From: Bacillus haynesii
Lineage (GTDB): Bacteria; Bacillota; Bacilli; Bacillales; Bacillaceae
Reading direction: 5' to 3'
NCBI RefSeq assembly: GCF_001969855.1
Contig: NZ_MRBL01000024.1
Span: forward strand, 117,985-181,984
Length of the DNA stretch: 64,000 bases
Part shown: positions 1 to 8,653 of the stretch, piece after piece
Layout: every line of letters begins with the position of its first letter
Position numbering within the stretch: the first letter of the stretch is position 1
Program-made: the position numbers and the translations under genes
Notes under the pieces: model-generated
Told to the model about the DNA's origin: nothing
The model's input: the letters and a program-made list of their open reading frames with translations, nothing else
The model's database searches: none

Positions 1-338
1 CGTCCGAAGACACCGGTTAAATCAACTTCACGATCCAATTCTTCATCCGTAAAAGATTCAAGCAGCTTTTTTGTTTTTTCTGTATACGTTTTGGCGAGCT
101 CGCTCAGACTTGTCCCTGTTTCTTCCGGCTTCTTTTTAAAAGCCTCACCGTTCCCTTCCTTTGCCGCCGAAGCAAAGGCATAGAAAGATTGCAGCATATG
201 CGTGACAAGTTCCTTAGCGGGCATTGACGTTTCAGTCGGTTTGTAATCGAGATGTTTTTCATCAATCTTTTGAATCAGTTCTTCTGTCACCAGGCGGTGG
301 GACATAAATTCCTGAACGATGCGGTCTTTCCGTTCCAT
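1..338 (-). CDS. DinB-family protein, 3' end outside window
   Basis: The reading frame starts at ATG 338 behind a clear GGAGGAA ribosome site and is still open at base 1, so only the first 112 codons are seen. The protein begins MERKDRIVQEFMSHRL and is a helical, charged protein with histidines spaced as in DinB/YfiT-type four-helix bundles (His15, His33 in DEKHLDY, His51 in LVTHML). Members of this fold bind a divalent metal through a His triad; several are thiol-dependent S-transferases, most have no known substrate. The family call is from sequence pattern only. Substrate and role cannot be given. No operon partner is visible downstream because the gene leaves the window. Confidence 0.6.
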   Translation of the reverse strand, partial: MERKDRIVQEFMSHRLVTEELIQKIDEKHLDYKPTETSMPAKELVTHMLQSFYAFASAAKEGNGEAFKKKPEETGTSLSELAKTYTEKTKKLLESFTDEELDREVDLTGVFG

Positions 339-398
339 TCTCTTATTCCTCCTTCATGTTTTAGCAGTTCATACACAGAATAACACGAGTTTCCATTT

Positions 399-1109
399 TC
401 AGCATCTATCCTGCAGCACCCTTCGGACCGCCTTGACATATTTGCGGAATGTTCTCGTTTTTGTCTCCTCCCTCTCTTTATAGGAAAAGTCTCCGAAAAA
501 CTCTTTCCTTTGGGCCGTGCTGATTTCAAGCTGCACGCTCATTCCTGTCTGGCTTTCATTATTGATGTTTTCCTCAGCAGTTCCGGCAAATTTCCCGTCC
601 ACTTTGACCAATTCTGCGGAAAAGTCAGACTTCTTCAGCGATTTGACGATAGCTTTTGCCAGCTTTCTGTCCGTTCCTCCTACAAGCGTGTGCGGGCGGT
701 CGCCAGAATAGCCGTGGAATGCGATAGTATAGCGGTGTTCTTTGATTTTCTGCAATGCCAAAGGCTCGTCAAAGTTTGTGCTTGTAATATGGAGATCGGA
801 GTTGTTCTCATCCTTTTTTCCTTCGAATAAATAAGTTGAGTAATCATCTTTGAAAGCTCGGACAAGCTCGCTCACTCCGCCTTCTATTCTTCCTCCGTGA
901 GGCGAAAAGATTAAACAGTCGCTTCCCGCTTTTTCGTGATACTCAATGTCATAGCCGCTTTTTTCGTGTTCCTGCAATTCCTTGAAGTTCTTGTATCTGT
1001 CCCCGGCTTGGATCTGGTAGTTCTCCCGGGTTGTTTTTTCAGACCACCTGTATACACCATTTATCATCACTGCTGCGATCACCAAGTAGATGAGTACTTT
1101 TTTCTTCAT
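399..1109 (-). CDS. poly-gamma-glutamate hydrolase family protein (PghP/YjqB-like)
   Basis: A 236-residue protein with a hydrophobic N-terminal segment (residues 4-19) that should act as a signal or anchor, so it probably works outside the membrane. The motif SPHGGRIEGG (His71, Glu76), then LHITS (His107) and AFHGYSGDRPH (His132) matches the zinc-binding core of the PghP / YjqB / YmaC / YndL family (DUF867), related to carboxypeptidase-type folds. Known members cut poly-gamma-glutamate; phage versions help penetrate the capsule. Activity here is inferred from family. Start ATG 1109 has AAAGGGGAA upstream. The gene stands alone, without a visible phage gene nearby. Its relation to a capsule operon cannot be judged from this window. 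Confidence 0.75.
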   Translation of the reverse strand: MKKKVLIYLVIAAVMINGVYRWSEKTTRENYQIQAGDRYKNFKELQEHEKSGYDIEYHEKAGSDCLIFSPHGGRIEGGVSELVRAFKDDYSTYLFEGKKDENNSDLHITSTNFDEPLALQKIKEHRYTIAFHGYSGDRPHTLVGGTDRKLAKAIVKSLKKSDFSAELVKVDGKFAGTAEENINNESQTGMSVQLEISTAQRKEFFGDFSYKEREETKTRTFRKYVKAVRRVLQDRC

Positions 1110-1522
1110 TGATTATTCCCCTTTTACACTACCTTTCGATTTCTAAGCATGTCCTCCATGCCTTATTGTATATTTGGCTTTTTTGTGACACAGTTATTTT
1201 ACGCTTTAGACATGACGCGTTCAATTATGAATAAGTTTGATAAAAAATAAAAATTTAAATAATTTTATTAAAACAATACTTTTTCTTTAGTTTAAAAGAT
1301 CGATAAATTTTAAGAAGAAAATCTCATAACAATAGGCGTCTCTTGTTGCATAGTTTTCCTTACAGCCTATCCCGCTTGAGAATGAGGCGTTCTATCAGGA
1401 ACGGGGTATACGGTTTGATAAAAGTGAAAATCAGCTGCGCCTGCCGGCTGCAGATGTTATATTTTCTTTTCCTCCCCGTTCTGTTATCCTATTACCGACA
1501 ATAAAAATGCAGGTGATAAAAC
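1110..1522. other. divergent intergenic region, 413 bp, AT-rich core
   Basis: It separates the minus-strand hydrolase gene from the plus-strand zinc-ribbon gene and must hold both promoters. A strongly AT-rich tract lies near 1235-1320. I see no convincing sigma-A promoter pair, no tRNA, no hairpin terminator and no credible reading frame. The AAAGGGGAA site before 1109 and the AGGTGAT site before 1523 are the only clear signals. Confidence 0.5.
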
Positions 1523-1702
1523 ATGGAAACAGAATATGAAACAAAAGGCTACGACCTGACAAAAGTTTATGATTACAATCAATATCCGGATGTCCGCCAC
1601 GGACGGTGCGACAATTGCGATTACACCCTTTTTAAAAGCTCTGTAAAAAACGGGCAGTTTTTGCGCGAATGCCGGCGCTGCGGCATGAAAAAAAGCATTT
1701 GA
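1523..1702 (+). CDS. small zinc-ribbon protein, 59 aa
   Basis: A 59-residue frame starting at ATG 1523 with AGGTGAT upstream at good spacing, ending at TGA 1700-1702. The protein starts METEYETKGYDL and has two CxxC pairs: Cys29-Asp-Asn-Cys32 and Cys50-Arg-Arg-Cys53, with 17 residues between, the pattern of a single zinc ribbon. The rest is polar with no membrane segment or signal. Such small ribbons often bind nucleic acid or a protein partner, but no function is known to me for this one. It has its own ribosome site and points the opposite way from both neighbours, so it is probably a separate transcript. No terminator with a plus-strand T-run follows. Confidence 0.65.
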   Translation: METEYETKGYDLTKVYDYNQYPDVRHGRCDNCDYTLFKSSVKNGQFLRECRRCGMKKSI

Positions 1703-1746
1703 ACGTTACAGCCCGATCGGTTTTCACTTCAGCATTTTTATATGTA

Positions 1747-1789
1747 TAAAAAAACTTGCCGGCAAGGCTGAATAGAGCTTCGCCGGCAA
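1747..1789 (-). terminator. rho-independent terminator
   Basis: On the minus strand an 8-bp stem (TTGCCGGC / GCCGGCAA) is followed by GTTTTTTTAT, directly downstream of the 108-aa gene. Confidence 0.8.
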
Positions 1790-1811
1790 TACATGTCATG
1801 CTGTCAAATGT

Positions 1812-2138
1812 TTAAACATCTTTTTGATCTTTGCTTGTGACGATGCCGTTGATCGATTCACCGATCTTTCCGCTAAGATCAGCATTCAGGCTGTTGATAT
1901 TTTGAATGTATTCGCTGATGATATTTTGGACCGCTCGATTAATCTCTGCATTTTCGCTTTTTGTGAGGTCGGCCTCTCTCAGATCGATACCGCTGTTTTT
2001 CTGAACCAGCTCATTGATGGATTGACCAAATCCCGTGATAAAGCTGTTGATATTTTCGATGACTTGAGCGGTTTCCTGATCTTGCGCACCCGCGTCCATA
2101 GCCGTGAAAGGCTTCTCATTTTCGCGCTGTTCAGCCAT
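1812..2138 (-). CDS. uncharacterised helical protein, 108 aa
   Basis: A 108-residue acidic protein with an AGAGGAGG site before ATG 2138 and a strong terminator after it, so it is a real single-gene unit. It begins MAEQRENEKPFTAMDAG. It lacks cysteine, a signal peptide and membrane segments. Residues about 20-100 are amphipathic and rich in Asn, Ile, Ser and Gln (INSFITGFGQSINELV, NIISEYIQNINSLN), suggesting a helical or coiled-coil bundle. I do not recognise a family. The setting next to yrbC and spore genes is suggestive only; a spore role would be a guess. Confidence 0.6.
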   Translation of the reverse strand: MAEQRENEKPFTAMDAGAQDQETAQVIENINSFITGFGQSINELVQKNSGIDLREADLTKSENAEINRAVQNIISEYIQNINSLNADLSGKIGESINGIVTSKDQKDV

Positions 2139-2245
2139 TTATAGAACCTCCTCTCATGATGACAGATTCCTTCACAATATATGATGAACAATCAAATCTT
2201 GATTCCGCAGCAGCTTGATAAGGCTGCTAAATGGTTGATGATGCA

Positions 2246-2284
2246 GAAAAGGACACCGCTCATCTTGAGCGGCGCCCTTTTCTT
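2246..2284 (-). terminator. rho-independent terminator of yrbC
   Basis: A minus-strand hairpin (GGGCGCCGCTC, 5-nt loop, GAGCGGTGTCC, with G-U pairing) is followed by TTTTC, starting at the yrbC stop codon. Confidence 0.75.
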
Positions 2285-3006
2285 TAATGAACGTTCGTAT
2301 ACACTTCCTGCACATCGTCATCATCTTCAAGTACGTCAATGAGATTCTCGATTTTTTCCTGAAGCGCTTCATCGACTTCTGCATAGGTTTGCGGAACCAT
2401 TGTAATTTCGGCTGTTGCCGTTTGGTAGCCGCGTTCCTCCAAGCTTTTCTTCACTTCTTCAAACTGTTCGGGCTCTGTATAAATCTCGAAAAGCTCTTCG
2501 CTCGTTTCGAGCTCCTCGGCACCGGCATCAATAACCTCAAGCATAAACTCTTCTTCATCTATCTCAAGATCTTCACGCTCGATTGCAATATATCCTTTCC
2601 GGTCGAACATATAAGAAACGCATCCTGTTTCTCCCAAGCTGCCGCCGTTTTTGCTGAAAGCGGTTCTGACGCTTGTCGCCGTCCGGTTTTTATTATCTGT
2701 CAAACATTTGACCATGACAGCCACACCGCTTGGGCCGTAGCCCTCATACGTAATTTCCTCGTAGCTTTTTCCATCCTGGCTGCCGGAAGCTTTTTTGATG
2801 GCGCGGTCGATGTTGTCGTTTGGCATGTTTGCATTTTTGGCTTTATCGATGACGAGACGCAGACTTGCGTTAGATTCGGGATCAGCTCCCCCTTCTTTTG
2901 CGGCTACATATATTTCTTTGGCAAGCTTCATGAAAATTTTGCCGCGTTTAGCATCTTGGGCATTTTTTCTTCTCTGAATATTTTTCCATTTAGAATGGCC
3001 AGCCAT
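2284..3006 (-). CDS. yrbC: YebC/PmpR family protein YrbC
   Basis: A 240-residue cytoplasmic protein beginning [20 protein letters not shown], the hallmark of the YebC/PmpR family (TACO1 in mitochondria), at the usual full length. The family has three alpha/beta domains. It was first described as a transcription regulator and later linked to easing ribosome stalling on proline-rich stretches. Which role dominates here cannot be read from the sequence. ATG 3006 has GGAGGTAGAAAG upstream. It is followed by its own terminator and separated by a terminator from coxA upstream, so it is probably monocistronic. The order yrbC, coxA, safA is the same as in B. subtilis. Confidence 0.93.
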   Translation of the reverse strand: MAGHSKWKNIQRRKNAQDAKRGKIFMKLAKEIYVAAKEGGADPESNASLRLVIDKAKNANMPNDNIDRAIKKASGSQDGKSYEEITYEGYGPSGVAVMVKCLTDNKNRTATSVRTAFSKNGGSLGETGCVSYMFDRKGYIAIEREDLEIDEEEFMLEVIDAGAEELETSEELFEIYTEPEQFEEVKKSLEERGYQTATAEITMVPQTYAEVDEALQEKIENLIDVLEDDDDVQEVYTNVH

Positions 3007-3093
3007 TTCTTTCTACCTCCAAAAAAATTCTCGTCTCTATGTACACTTTATACGGTTTTCCCCGCTTTTGTAAAGAAATCGGCCGGACGCTCC

Positions 3094-3124
3094 AAAAAAA
3101 ATTGCCGGGGAATCCCCGGCAATT
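3094..3124 (-). terminator. rho-independent terminator of coxA
   Basis: A near-perfect minus-strand hairpin (AATTGCCGGGG / CCCCGGCAATT) is followed by TTTTTTTT, ten bases after the coxA stop. Confidence 0.9.
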
Positions 3125-3133
3125 CCCAGCTTG

Positions 3134-3769
3134 TTATTGGTTGCGCAAGCGGTTCAAATTGTTATTCGTCGTGTCTCCGCGATCCCTAATGTTCTGAGGA
3201 TCATCGTTCATTTCGCGCAGCCTTGTAAATGCGCCGTCGTCCTCGACTACTTGTACGGTTCGGTCTCCAGCAAACGTTTTGGCTGCTTTTCTAATTTGAG
3301 TTCTCTCGTTATTTGTCAGCCGTTTATCTGACCGTACCGCGATGATGACCGTTTCATTCGTTACGACAGCCTGGCTTTCGTCAACATAATTCAATTTGTT
3401 GACGCGCCCAGTGATATTCCTTGAAATTTTACGATTTTCCGGTCTGTCATAGCCTGTGTCCGCCGTATTCACCAAATGGTTGTGATAATTCATGTCTCCC
3501 CGGCTGTAAGTTCCATCGCCTGTTGGAACGGGATTGCCGTTGCCCGCTCGATTGTTCACGTTTGTTGCACCGTTTCTCCCGTTCATGTTTTCAAGCATGT
3601 CTGTAACAGGACCGTCATTATCAAGACCGGCATTACGATCTGCATCATTTGAATAATATCCGATCGGACGCGTATTGTTTCCATTATCTATAGCGTCGTT
3701 CGTTCCGCAGGCAGATAGACCAGCTGTCAAAAGCAAAATACCCGAAAACACTTTCAGCTTGCTGTCCAA
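3134..3769 (-). CDS. coxA: spore cortex lipoprotein CoxA (YhcN/YlaJ family)
   Basis: A 211-residue lipoprotein: a positively charged start, a hydrophobic core (residues 8-17) and the lipobox LSAC with Cys21 as the expected lipidation site. The middle (about 25-100) is low complexity, rich in Asn, Asp and Gly. The C-terminal half (about 115-195, with VNKLNYVDESQAVVTNETVIIAVRS split over that stretch) is the YhcN/YlaJ sporulation domain. Its place next to safA matches B. subtilis coxA (yrbB), a spore cortex-associated protein. The start codon is TTG 3769 with a run of six G upstream as ribosome site. Function is taken from the family. Confidence 0.85.
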   Translation of the reverse strand: MDSKLKVFSGILLLTAGLSACGTNDAIDNGNNTRPIGYYSNDADRNAGLDNDGPVTDMLENMNGRNGATNVNNRAGNGNPVPTGDGTYSRGDMNYHNHLVNTADTGYDRPENRKISRNITGRVNKLNYVDESQAVVTNETVIIAVRSDKRLTNNERTQIRKAAKTFAGDRTVQVVEDDGAFTRLREMNDDPQNIRDRGDTTNNNLNRLRNQ

Positions 3770-3902
3770 TGGTAGTCCCCCCGTGAAAACCGCTGAATTT
3801 GAGCATTGCGCTCTTTTTTAGGATGTGCGGGATGTGAAGAGTTACCCTTGACAGTTATAGACAGTCCGTTAAAAAGCATGAAAATGTTTATGGCGGTCCA
3901 CA

Positions 3903-3932
3903 ATAAAAAAGGAACGATAGATCATCGTCCCA
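3903..3932 (-). terminator. rho-independent terminator of safA
   Basis: On the minus strand GGGACGAT pairs with ATCGTTCC across a short loop and is followed by TTTTTTATT, just after the safA stop. Confidence 0.85.
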
Positions 3933-3939
3933 TTCCGAA

Positions 3940-5001
3940 TCAGTCTTCATCATCTTCCGGTCTGTTAAACATCTGTCCGCCTGCAGGCTGCTGTTGTCCG
4001 TATCCGCCCATACCGTACGGAGCTCCCATTTGCGGCATCTGTCCATATGGCGCCGCACCTGGAAAACCTCCCGGGAAATGACCTGGCCCGCACCCGCAGT
4101 CATCTTCTTTGCCGTGCGCCATATTAGGATCGCCCGCATGACCGACGTTTGGCGGTGCAAATCCCGGGAATTGCTGATAAGGCGCATATGCCGGAGCAGT
4201 CATCGGCTGCTGTTGATATCCGTGATGTCCGGCATTGTCATGCCCCATGTTGTCATCACCGTCATATTCAGCAGGAGATACATAGCTAGGCTGATGCATG
4301 TAAGGCATATGAGCAGGATATGGATGCCAAGGGTGGCATAATCCCGATCCAGGCAGCACCGGTGAAACAGGAATCCAGCAGCCTCCAGGATAGAACGGAT
4401 AAGGATATGGATGGTGATGATATCCAGCTGCAGCTACATTTGGCATGCCGTGAAACTGCTTATTTTCATCACCTGCTGCACCGACATTTGGCGGCTGCGG
4501 AACATTCGGATAATTGACATTTTCCATATGATTCTCCTCCTCATTTGTCCATGGATTATACATGTTGGGGCCTTTCTCTTGATGTTCATAAGGTTTTGGA
4601 GGTACGTACGGCTGATGAAGCTGATTGACGCTTTGATACAAATTCGAAATGTCGCCTTCAGGCAAACTTGACTGCCCGATGTTCGGGACAGGCGGAACAT
4701 AAGGAACCGAAGGCTTTTGTTTCGGTTTTATATCTTCAACATCAAGCTTGCTTTTCGGCTTTTCTTTTGCAAATGGATGTTCCTGCTGTTTTTTCGGTAA
4801 TTCTTTTTCTTTTCGCATATTGAGCTGTTCTTCTTTTTTGACCGGCACTCCCCCCGACGGTACTTTGATTTTCATGCCCGGCATGATCAAGTCTGGATTG
4901 CTCAGCTGCGAATTCAACTTTTTCAGTTCTTCAAAGTCCACTTCATATCTTTCCGCGATTTTTTCCAGAGAATCGCCCTTTTGGACAATATGAATTTTCA
5001 A
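3940..5001 (-). CDS. safA: spore coat assembly protein SafA
   Basis: A 353-residue morphogenetic protein. Residues 1-50 are a LysM domain (IHIVQKGDSLEKIAERY, LIMPGMKIKVPSG) that targets SafA to the spore cortex. A Lys/Pro linker (about 52-110) leads to a C-terminal half very rich in Pro, Tyr, His, Gly and Met. In B. subtilis SafA recruits inner-coat proteins together with SpoVID, also encoded in this window, and a shorter C-terminal form is made by internal initiation. Here Met159 (ATG 4527) has a strong GAGGAGGAG site in front, so the same two-product design is likely. The ATG 5001 site is AGGAGGGGAAAAC. It is a little shorter than the B. subtilis protein (387 aa from memory). Confidence 0.95.
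   Translation of the reverse strand: MKIHIVQKGDSLEKIAERYEVDFEELKKLNSQLSNPDLIMPGMKIKVPSGGVPVKKEEQLNMRKEKELPKKQQEHPFAKEKPKSKLDVEDIKPKQKPSVPYVPPVPNIGQSSLPEGDISNLYQSVNQLHQPYVPPKPYEHQEKGPNMYNPWTNEEENHMENVNYPNVPQPPNVGAAGDENKQFHGMPNVAAAGYHHHPYPYPFYPGGCWIPVSPVLPGSGLCHPWHPYPAHMPYMHQPSYVSPAEYDGDDNMGHDNAGHHGYQQQPMTAPAYAPYQQFPGFAPPNVGHAGDPNMAHGKEDDCGCGPGHFPGGFPGAAPYGQMPQMGAPYGMGGYGQQQPAGGQMFNRPEDDED
4525..4542 (-). promoter_or_regulatory. internal ribosome site in safA
   Basis: Inside safA, GAGGAGGAG (4542-4534) stands 6-8 bases before the in-frame ATG 4527-4525. Initiation there would give a C-terminal product of 195 residues without the LysM domain, as known for the SafA-C30 form of B. subtilis. Confidence 0.7.
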
Positions 5002-5115
5002 CGTTTTCCCCTCCTATGCAAAAACGTGAACGAACAGATAGAATAACAAATATGCTTCTCCACAAATTTATGCGCATAGCGGAGGGGTTATGATAAAAAC
5101 TTGTTCTCCAAAAAG

Positions 5116-6225
5116 TTAACGGATCGTTAACATCCGATTCAGCGCAAGAATGGCATCTTTTGCGATATCTTGATCAACTTTGATCACGCCTGTCGGTTCA
5201 CCTTTGTCAATCTGCTCCAGCGACCACAGCAAATGCGGCATGTCGATTCTGTTCATTGTCAAACAAGGGCACATGTCAGGATTAAGGGATTCGATTTGTT
5301 TATCAGGATGTTCTTGAATGATGCGTGAAACAAGGTTCATCTCTGTTCCAATCGCCCATTTGCTCCCCGGTTTTGCTTCATTAATCGTGTCGATGATTTT
5401 TTTTGTAGACCCACTGAAATCGCTGAGTGCGACGACTTCATGAGTGCATTCCGGATGAACGATAACATTGATGTCCGGATCCCGCTCTTTAACGCTTTTG
5501 ATATTCGCGACGGTAAATTTTTCGTGAACAGAGCAATGCCCCTTCCACAAAATGATTTTTATGTCTTCCAAAGCGCCGTTATACTCAAGTTTTTCTGCAA
5601 TTGGATCCCATATCGCCATCCTGCTGAGAGGAATGCCGAGGTCAAATGCCGTGTTGCGTCCCAAGTGCTGATCCGGAAGAAATAAAATCCTCTCCTTTTG
5701 CGATAGCGCCCATGTCAACATGCGGGCTGCATTTGAGGATGTCACGGCTGCTCCCCCGTTTCTTCCCACAAAAGCTTTGATTTCCGCTGTCGAATTGACA
5801 TATGTGAGCGGAATGACCGTATCGCCAAACAGCTCTGTCAGCTCTTCCCAGGCGCGGTTTGTCTGCAGCATGTTGGCCATATCGGCCATCGAACAGCCTG
5901 CGCGCATGTCCGGCAAAACGACAATCTGTTCGTCCGAAGTGAGCATATCGGCTGTTTCTGCCATAAAATGTACGCCACAGAACACGATATATTCCGCTTT
6001 TTTATTTTTTTGGGCGACTTGTGCCAGCTGGAGCGAATCTCCCGTCGCGTCCGCAAATTGGATCACTTCGTCTTTTTGGTAGTGATGCCCCGGGATAAAC
6101 AGTCTTTCCCCGAATTTCTTTTTAATTTTCAAAATCTTTCCGGTCATTTCTTCTTCGGTCATTTCTTTATACAGCTCCGGCATCATGCCTGCGTTCCCGC
6201 CATGAATCAAATTTAAAATAGACAT
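5116..6225 (-). CDS. nadA: quinolinate synthase NadA
   Basis: A 369-residue [4Fe-4S] enzyme that condenses iminoaspartate (from NadB) with dihydroxyacetone phosphate to quinolinate in NAD synthesis. The three cluster ligands are visible at the family spacing: Cys111 ([11 protein letters not shown]), Cys231 ([10 protein letters not shown]) and Cys321 (MCPCLTMN). The N-terminal GHHYQ substrate motif is also present. It is the last gene of nadB-nadC-nadA, 21 bases after nadC, with GGAGAGGTGAC upstream. NifS, encoded divergently, is the expected sulfur donor for its cluster. No clear terminator follows within 100 bases. Confidence 0.97.
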   Translation of the reverse strand: MSILNLIHGGNAGMMPELYKEMTEEEMTGKILKIKKKFGERLFIPGHHYQKDEVIQFADATGDSLQLAQVAQKNKKAEYIVFCGVHFMAETADMLTSDEQIVVLPDMRAGCSMADMANMLQTNRAWEELTELFGDTVIPLTYVNSTAEIKAFVGRNGGAAVTSSNAARMLTWALSQKERILFLPDQHLGRNTAFDLGIPLSRMAIWDPIAEKLEYNGALEDIKIILWKGHCSVHEKFTVANIKSVKERDPDINVIVHPECTHEVVALSDFSGSTKKIIDTINEAKPGSKWAIGTEMNLVSRIIQEHPDKQIESLNPDMCPCLTMNRIDMPHLLWSLEQIDKGEPTGVIKVDQDIAKDAILALNRMLTIR

Positions 6226-6246
6226 CTGTCACCTCTCCAATCCCGC

Positions 6247-7086
6247 TTATTTTTTCAGATCAACATTCATGCTGATATCAAGGCTTTTCGCCGAATGAGT
6301 CAAGTAGCCCAATGAAATACAATGCACTCCTGTCCCCCTGTATGCGGGGAGATTTTCAAATGAAATTCCGCCTGAAGCTTCTGTCGTAATGCCGGCGGGT
6401 GTCATTTCCGCAAATGCTTTCACCGTTTCAGGCGGGCAATTGTCAAACATAATGATATCGGCTCCAGCCGCAATCGCTTCATGGAGTTCTTGTTCAGACT
6501 CAATCTCCACTTCGATCTTGACCATATGGCCGCACGCTGACCGTGCTTTTTCAACGGCTTTTGAAATCGATCCGCAGGCGGCAATGTGGTTATCTTTAAT
6601 CATAATGCCGCCGTCCAAGCCAAAGCGGTGATTGCAGCCCCCGCCGGTTTTGACCGCGTATTTTTCAAGGATGCGCAGGCCCGGGGTCGTCTTTCTCGTA
6701 TCGCAAATCGCGATATCAGGATCATTCAGCCTGATGACGGATTGCTTTGTTAATGTGGCGATCCCCGACATTCTTTGGATGAGATTCAGCACGACCCGTT
6801 CGCCGGTCATGAGAGAAGCTGCACGACCTTTGAGCCGTGCGATCGTTTCCCCTTTACGAACAGCTTCGCCATCTGTTTTCAGCATGTCGACGGCGATCGT
6901 TTCATCAAGCAGCCGAAAGCCTTCCAGAATCACTAATTCCCCTGCAAACCAGCCGTCATCCTTTGCTGTGATGACAGCTTCACATTGCTGATTGTCATCA
7001 AAAACGGCTTCTGAAGTGAGATCCCCCCAGCCGATATCTTCCTTGAAAAATTCCTCAAGCATGTTCCTAAGTATGAACCGCTGCAT
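6247..7086 (-). CDS. nadC: nicotinate-nucleotide pyrophosphorylase NadC
   Basis: A 279-residue type II phosphoribosyltransferase converting quinolinate and PRPP to nicotinate mononucleotide. Signature stretches include EDIGWGDLTS near the N-terminus, the Arg-rich RKTTPGLRILEKYAV with KTGGGCNHRFGL, and the C-terminal EASGGI and GVHCISLGYLTHS. The chosen ATG 7086 overlaps the nadB end by 20 bases and has GAAGGG about 9 bases upstream; a second in-frame ATG eight codons in (7062) is possible. The overlap suggests translational coupling with nadB. Confidence 0.96.
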   Translation of the reverse strand: MQRFILRNMLEEFFKEDIGWGDLTSEAVFDDNQQCEAVITAKDDGWFAGELVILEGFRLLDETIAVDMLKTDGEAVRKGETIARLKGRAASLMTGERVVLNLIQRMSGIATLTKQSVIRLNDPDIAICDTRKTTPGLRILEKYAVKTGGGCNHRFGLDGGIMIKDNHIAACGSISKAVEKARSACGHMVKIEVEIESEQELHEAIAAGADIIMFDNCPPETVKAFAEMTPAGITTEASGGISFENLPAYRGTGVHCISLGYLTHSAKSLDISMNVDLKK

Positions 7087-8641
7087 ATTTCACAATCCCT
7101 TCGTTTTGTCTCATCTTGATCCCGCCTTTTGTATGAACGATTTGCTTGCCATGCCAGTTTTTATCATCAGGCACCGGGCAATCTGAACGGTAATGGCCGC
7201 CTCTGCTTTCTGTACGAAGCAGTGCCGAGGCCGTCAACTGTTTGGCAGTCTGCCATAAATGAGCTAATTCAAGCTGTTCTTTTGTGATTTCTTTCACATT
7301 TACGATTTGAACCGGCAATCGCTCAAGCCATTCTTTCACCTTCGTCAATTCATCCTCCGTTCGCACGATCGATGCATGATCCGTCATTTGTTTCTGAATA
7401 TCCTTCACATCTGTCAGAGGTACAGAAAACGTCACATCCTCAGGCTGAGGAGATCGGCCTTTGACAGGCTCCGGTTTTTGACAAACCTGAATCCGATCCG
7501 CCGCTCTCCTTCCGAAGACGATGCATTCCAAGAGAGAATTGCTTGCCAGACGGTTGGCACCGTGAAACCCGGAGCATGCGGCTTCCCCGATCACATAAAG
7601 GTTAGGAACGGCCGTTTCCCCCCATTTGTTCACAGAAACGCCCCCCATTAAAAAATGCATGCCCGGTGAAACCGGAATCCGGCCTTCTTCAATGGAAATT
7701 CCGGCTTTTTCGCATAGAGAGGAAATCGTAGGGAAGCGGCTTTTAAAGTCTGGTATACGGGAAATATCCAAAAATACGCTGCTTCCGCAGGCAAGCTTTT
7801 CGTGAATCGCACGAGATACGATGTCTCGCGGCGCTAAATCCTGCAAGGGGTGAATGCCTTCCATCACCCGCTTTCCGCTTTCATCGATCAATACAGCACC
7901 TTCACCGCGCACCGCTTCTGAAACAAGCCCGTGTGCACGCCCGTCTTTGACGAGCAATGTAGGATGAAATTGAACGAATTCCAAATCTGTGAGCTCGGCT
8001 CCCGCCCGATACGCCAAAGAAATCGCATCGCTTGTCACAGAACGGTTATTCGTGTTGATTTGAAATAGATTTCCGCAACCTCCTGCCGCCAGCACAACAA
8101 AGTCGGCTTTCCTGAGAAGGGTCTTTCCCTGGCGGTCTTTCGTCCAGACGCCACAACAGCGTCCGTCTTCAATCCATAAATCCGCCGCCGTTTCGTATTC
8201 TTTCAGCACGACGTGAGGACCGAGCCGTCCGATTAAGTGGCGGATCAGCGCCTGTCCTGTTGCGTCTCCCCCGGCATGTAAAATTCTGTTCATCGAATGC
8301 GCGCCTTCTTTTCCGAGGCTGAGCTTTCCTGATTCGTGAGTATCGAAAGGGAAATGCTGCAGGATCAGCTCATCAACAAGGCGCTGTCCGTCCTTAATGG
8401 CATCTTGGACCGTTTCGATTTGATTGTGACCGCATCCGGCATACAACGTGTCATCCGCATGAAGTGACCAGGAATCGCGAGGCGATACAGCCGATGCAAT
8501 TCCTCCCTGAGCGAGGGCTGAATTGCTGTCTTTTACAGATGCTTTTGTCATCACAATCACTTCATAAGACGGCGGAATGGATGCAGCAAAAGACAACGCA
8601 GCGGCACCCGCTCCGACAACAATAATCGTCTGATGAGACAT
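7067..8641 (-). CDS. nadB: L-aspartate oxidase NadB
   Basis: A 524-residue FAD enzyme oxidising L-aspartate to iminoaspartate, the first step of de novo NAD synthesis. The dinucleotide fold is TIIVVGAGAAAL at the N-terminus. Later motifs include LAQGGIA, HSMNRILHAGGDATG, VLAAGGCGNLF, QFHPT and GEAACSGFHGANRLASNSLLE. Start is ATG 8641 behind AGGAGGAGTC; an in-frame ATG 51 bases upstream lies in the operator and has no ribosome site. It heads nadB-nadC-nadA. Its promoter faces the nifS promoter and overlaps candidate NiaR operators. Confidence 0.97.
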   Translation of the reverse strand: MSHQTIIVVGAGAAALSFAASIPPSYEVIVMTKASVKDSNSALAQGGIASAVSPRDSWSLHADDTLYAGCGHNQIETVQDAIKDGQRLVDELILQHFPFDTHESGKLSLGKEGAHSMNRILHAGGDATGQALIRHLIGRLGPHVVLKEYETAADLWIEDGRCCGVWTKDRQGKTLLRKADFVVLAAGGCGNLFQINTNNRSVTSDAISLAYRAGAELTDLEFVQFHPTLLVKDGRAHGLVSEAVRGEGAVLIDESGKRVMEGIHPLQDLAPRDIVSRAIHEKLACGSSVFLDISRIPDFKSRFPTISSLCEKAGISIEEGRIPVSPGMHFLMGGVSVNKWGETAVPNLYVIGEAACSGFHGANRLASNSLLECIVFGRRAADRIQVCQKPEPVKGRSPQPEDVTFSVPLTDVKDIQKQMTDHASIVRTEDELTKVKEWLERLPVQIVNVKEITKEQLELAHLWQTAKQLTASALLRTESRGGHYRSDCPVPDDKNWHGKQIVHTKGGIKMRQNEGIVKYAAVHT

Positions 8642-8653
8642 GTCGACTCCTCC

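Noticed and set aside
2287..3189. 300-codon plus-strand open frame opposite yrbC
   Set aside because: It is a shadow of yrbC: no ribosome site, no family match, composition rich in Phe/Cys/Ile as expected from the complement of a Lys/Glu-rich gene.
5045..5085. Sigma-E promoter of safA (GCATAAA and CATATTTG)
   Set aside because: The spacing (12) and -10 are off consensus; not strong enough to list as a feature.
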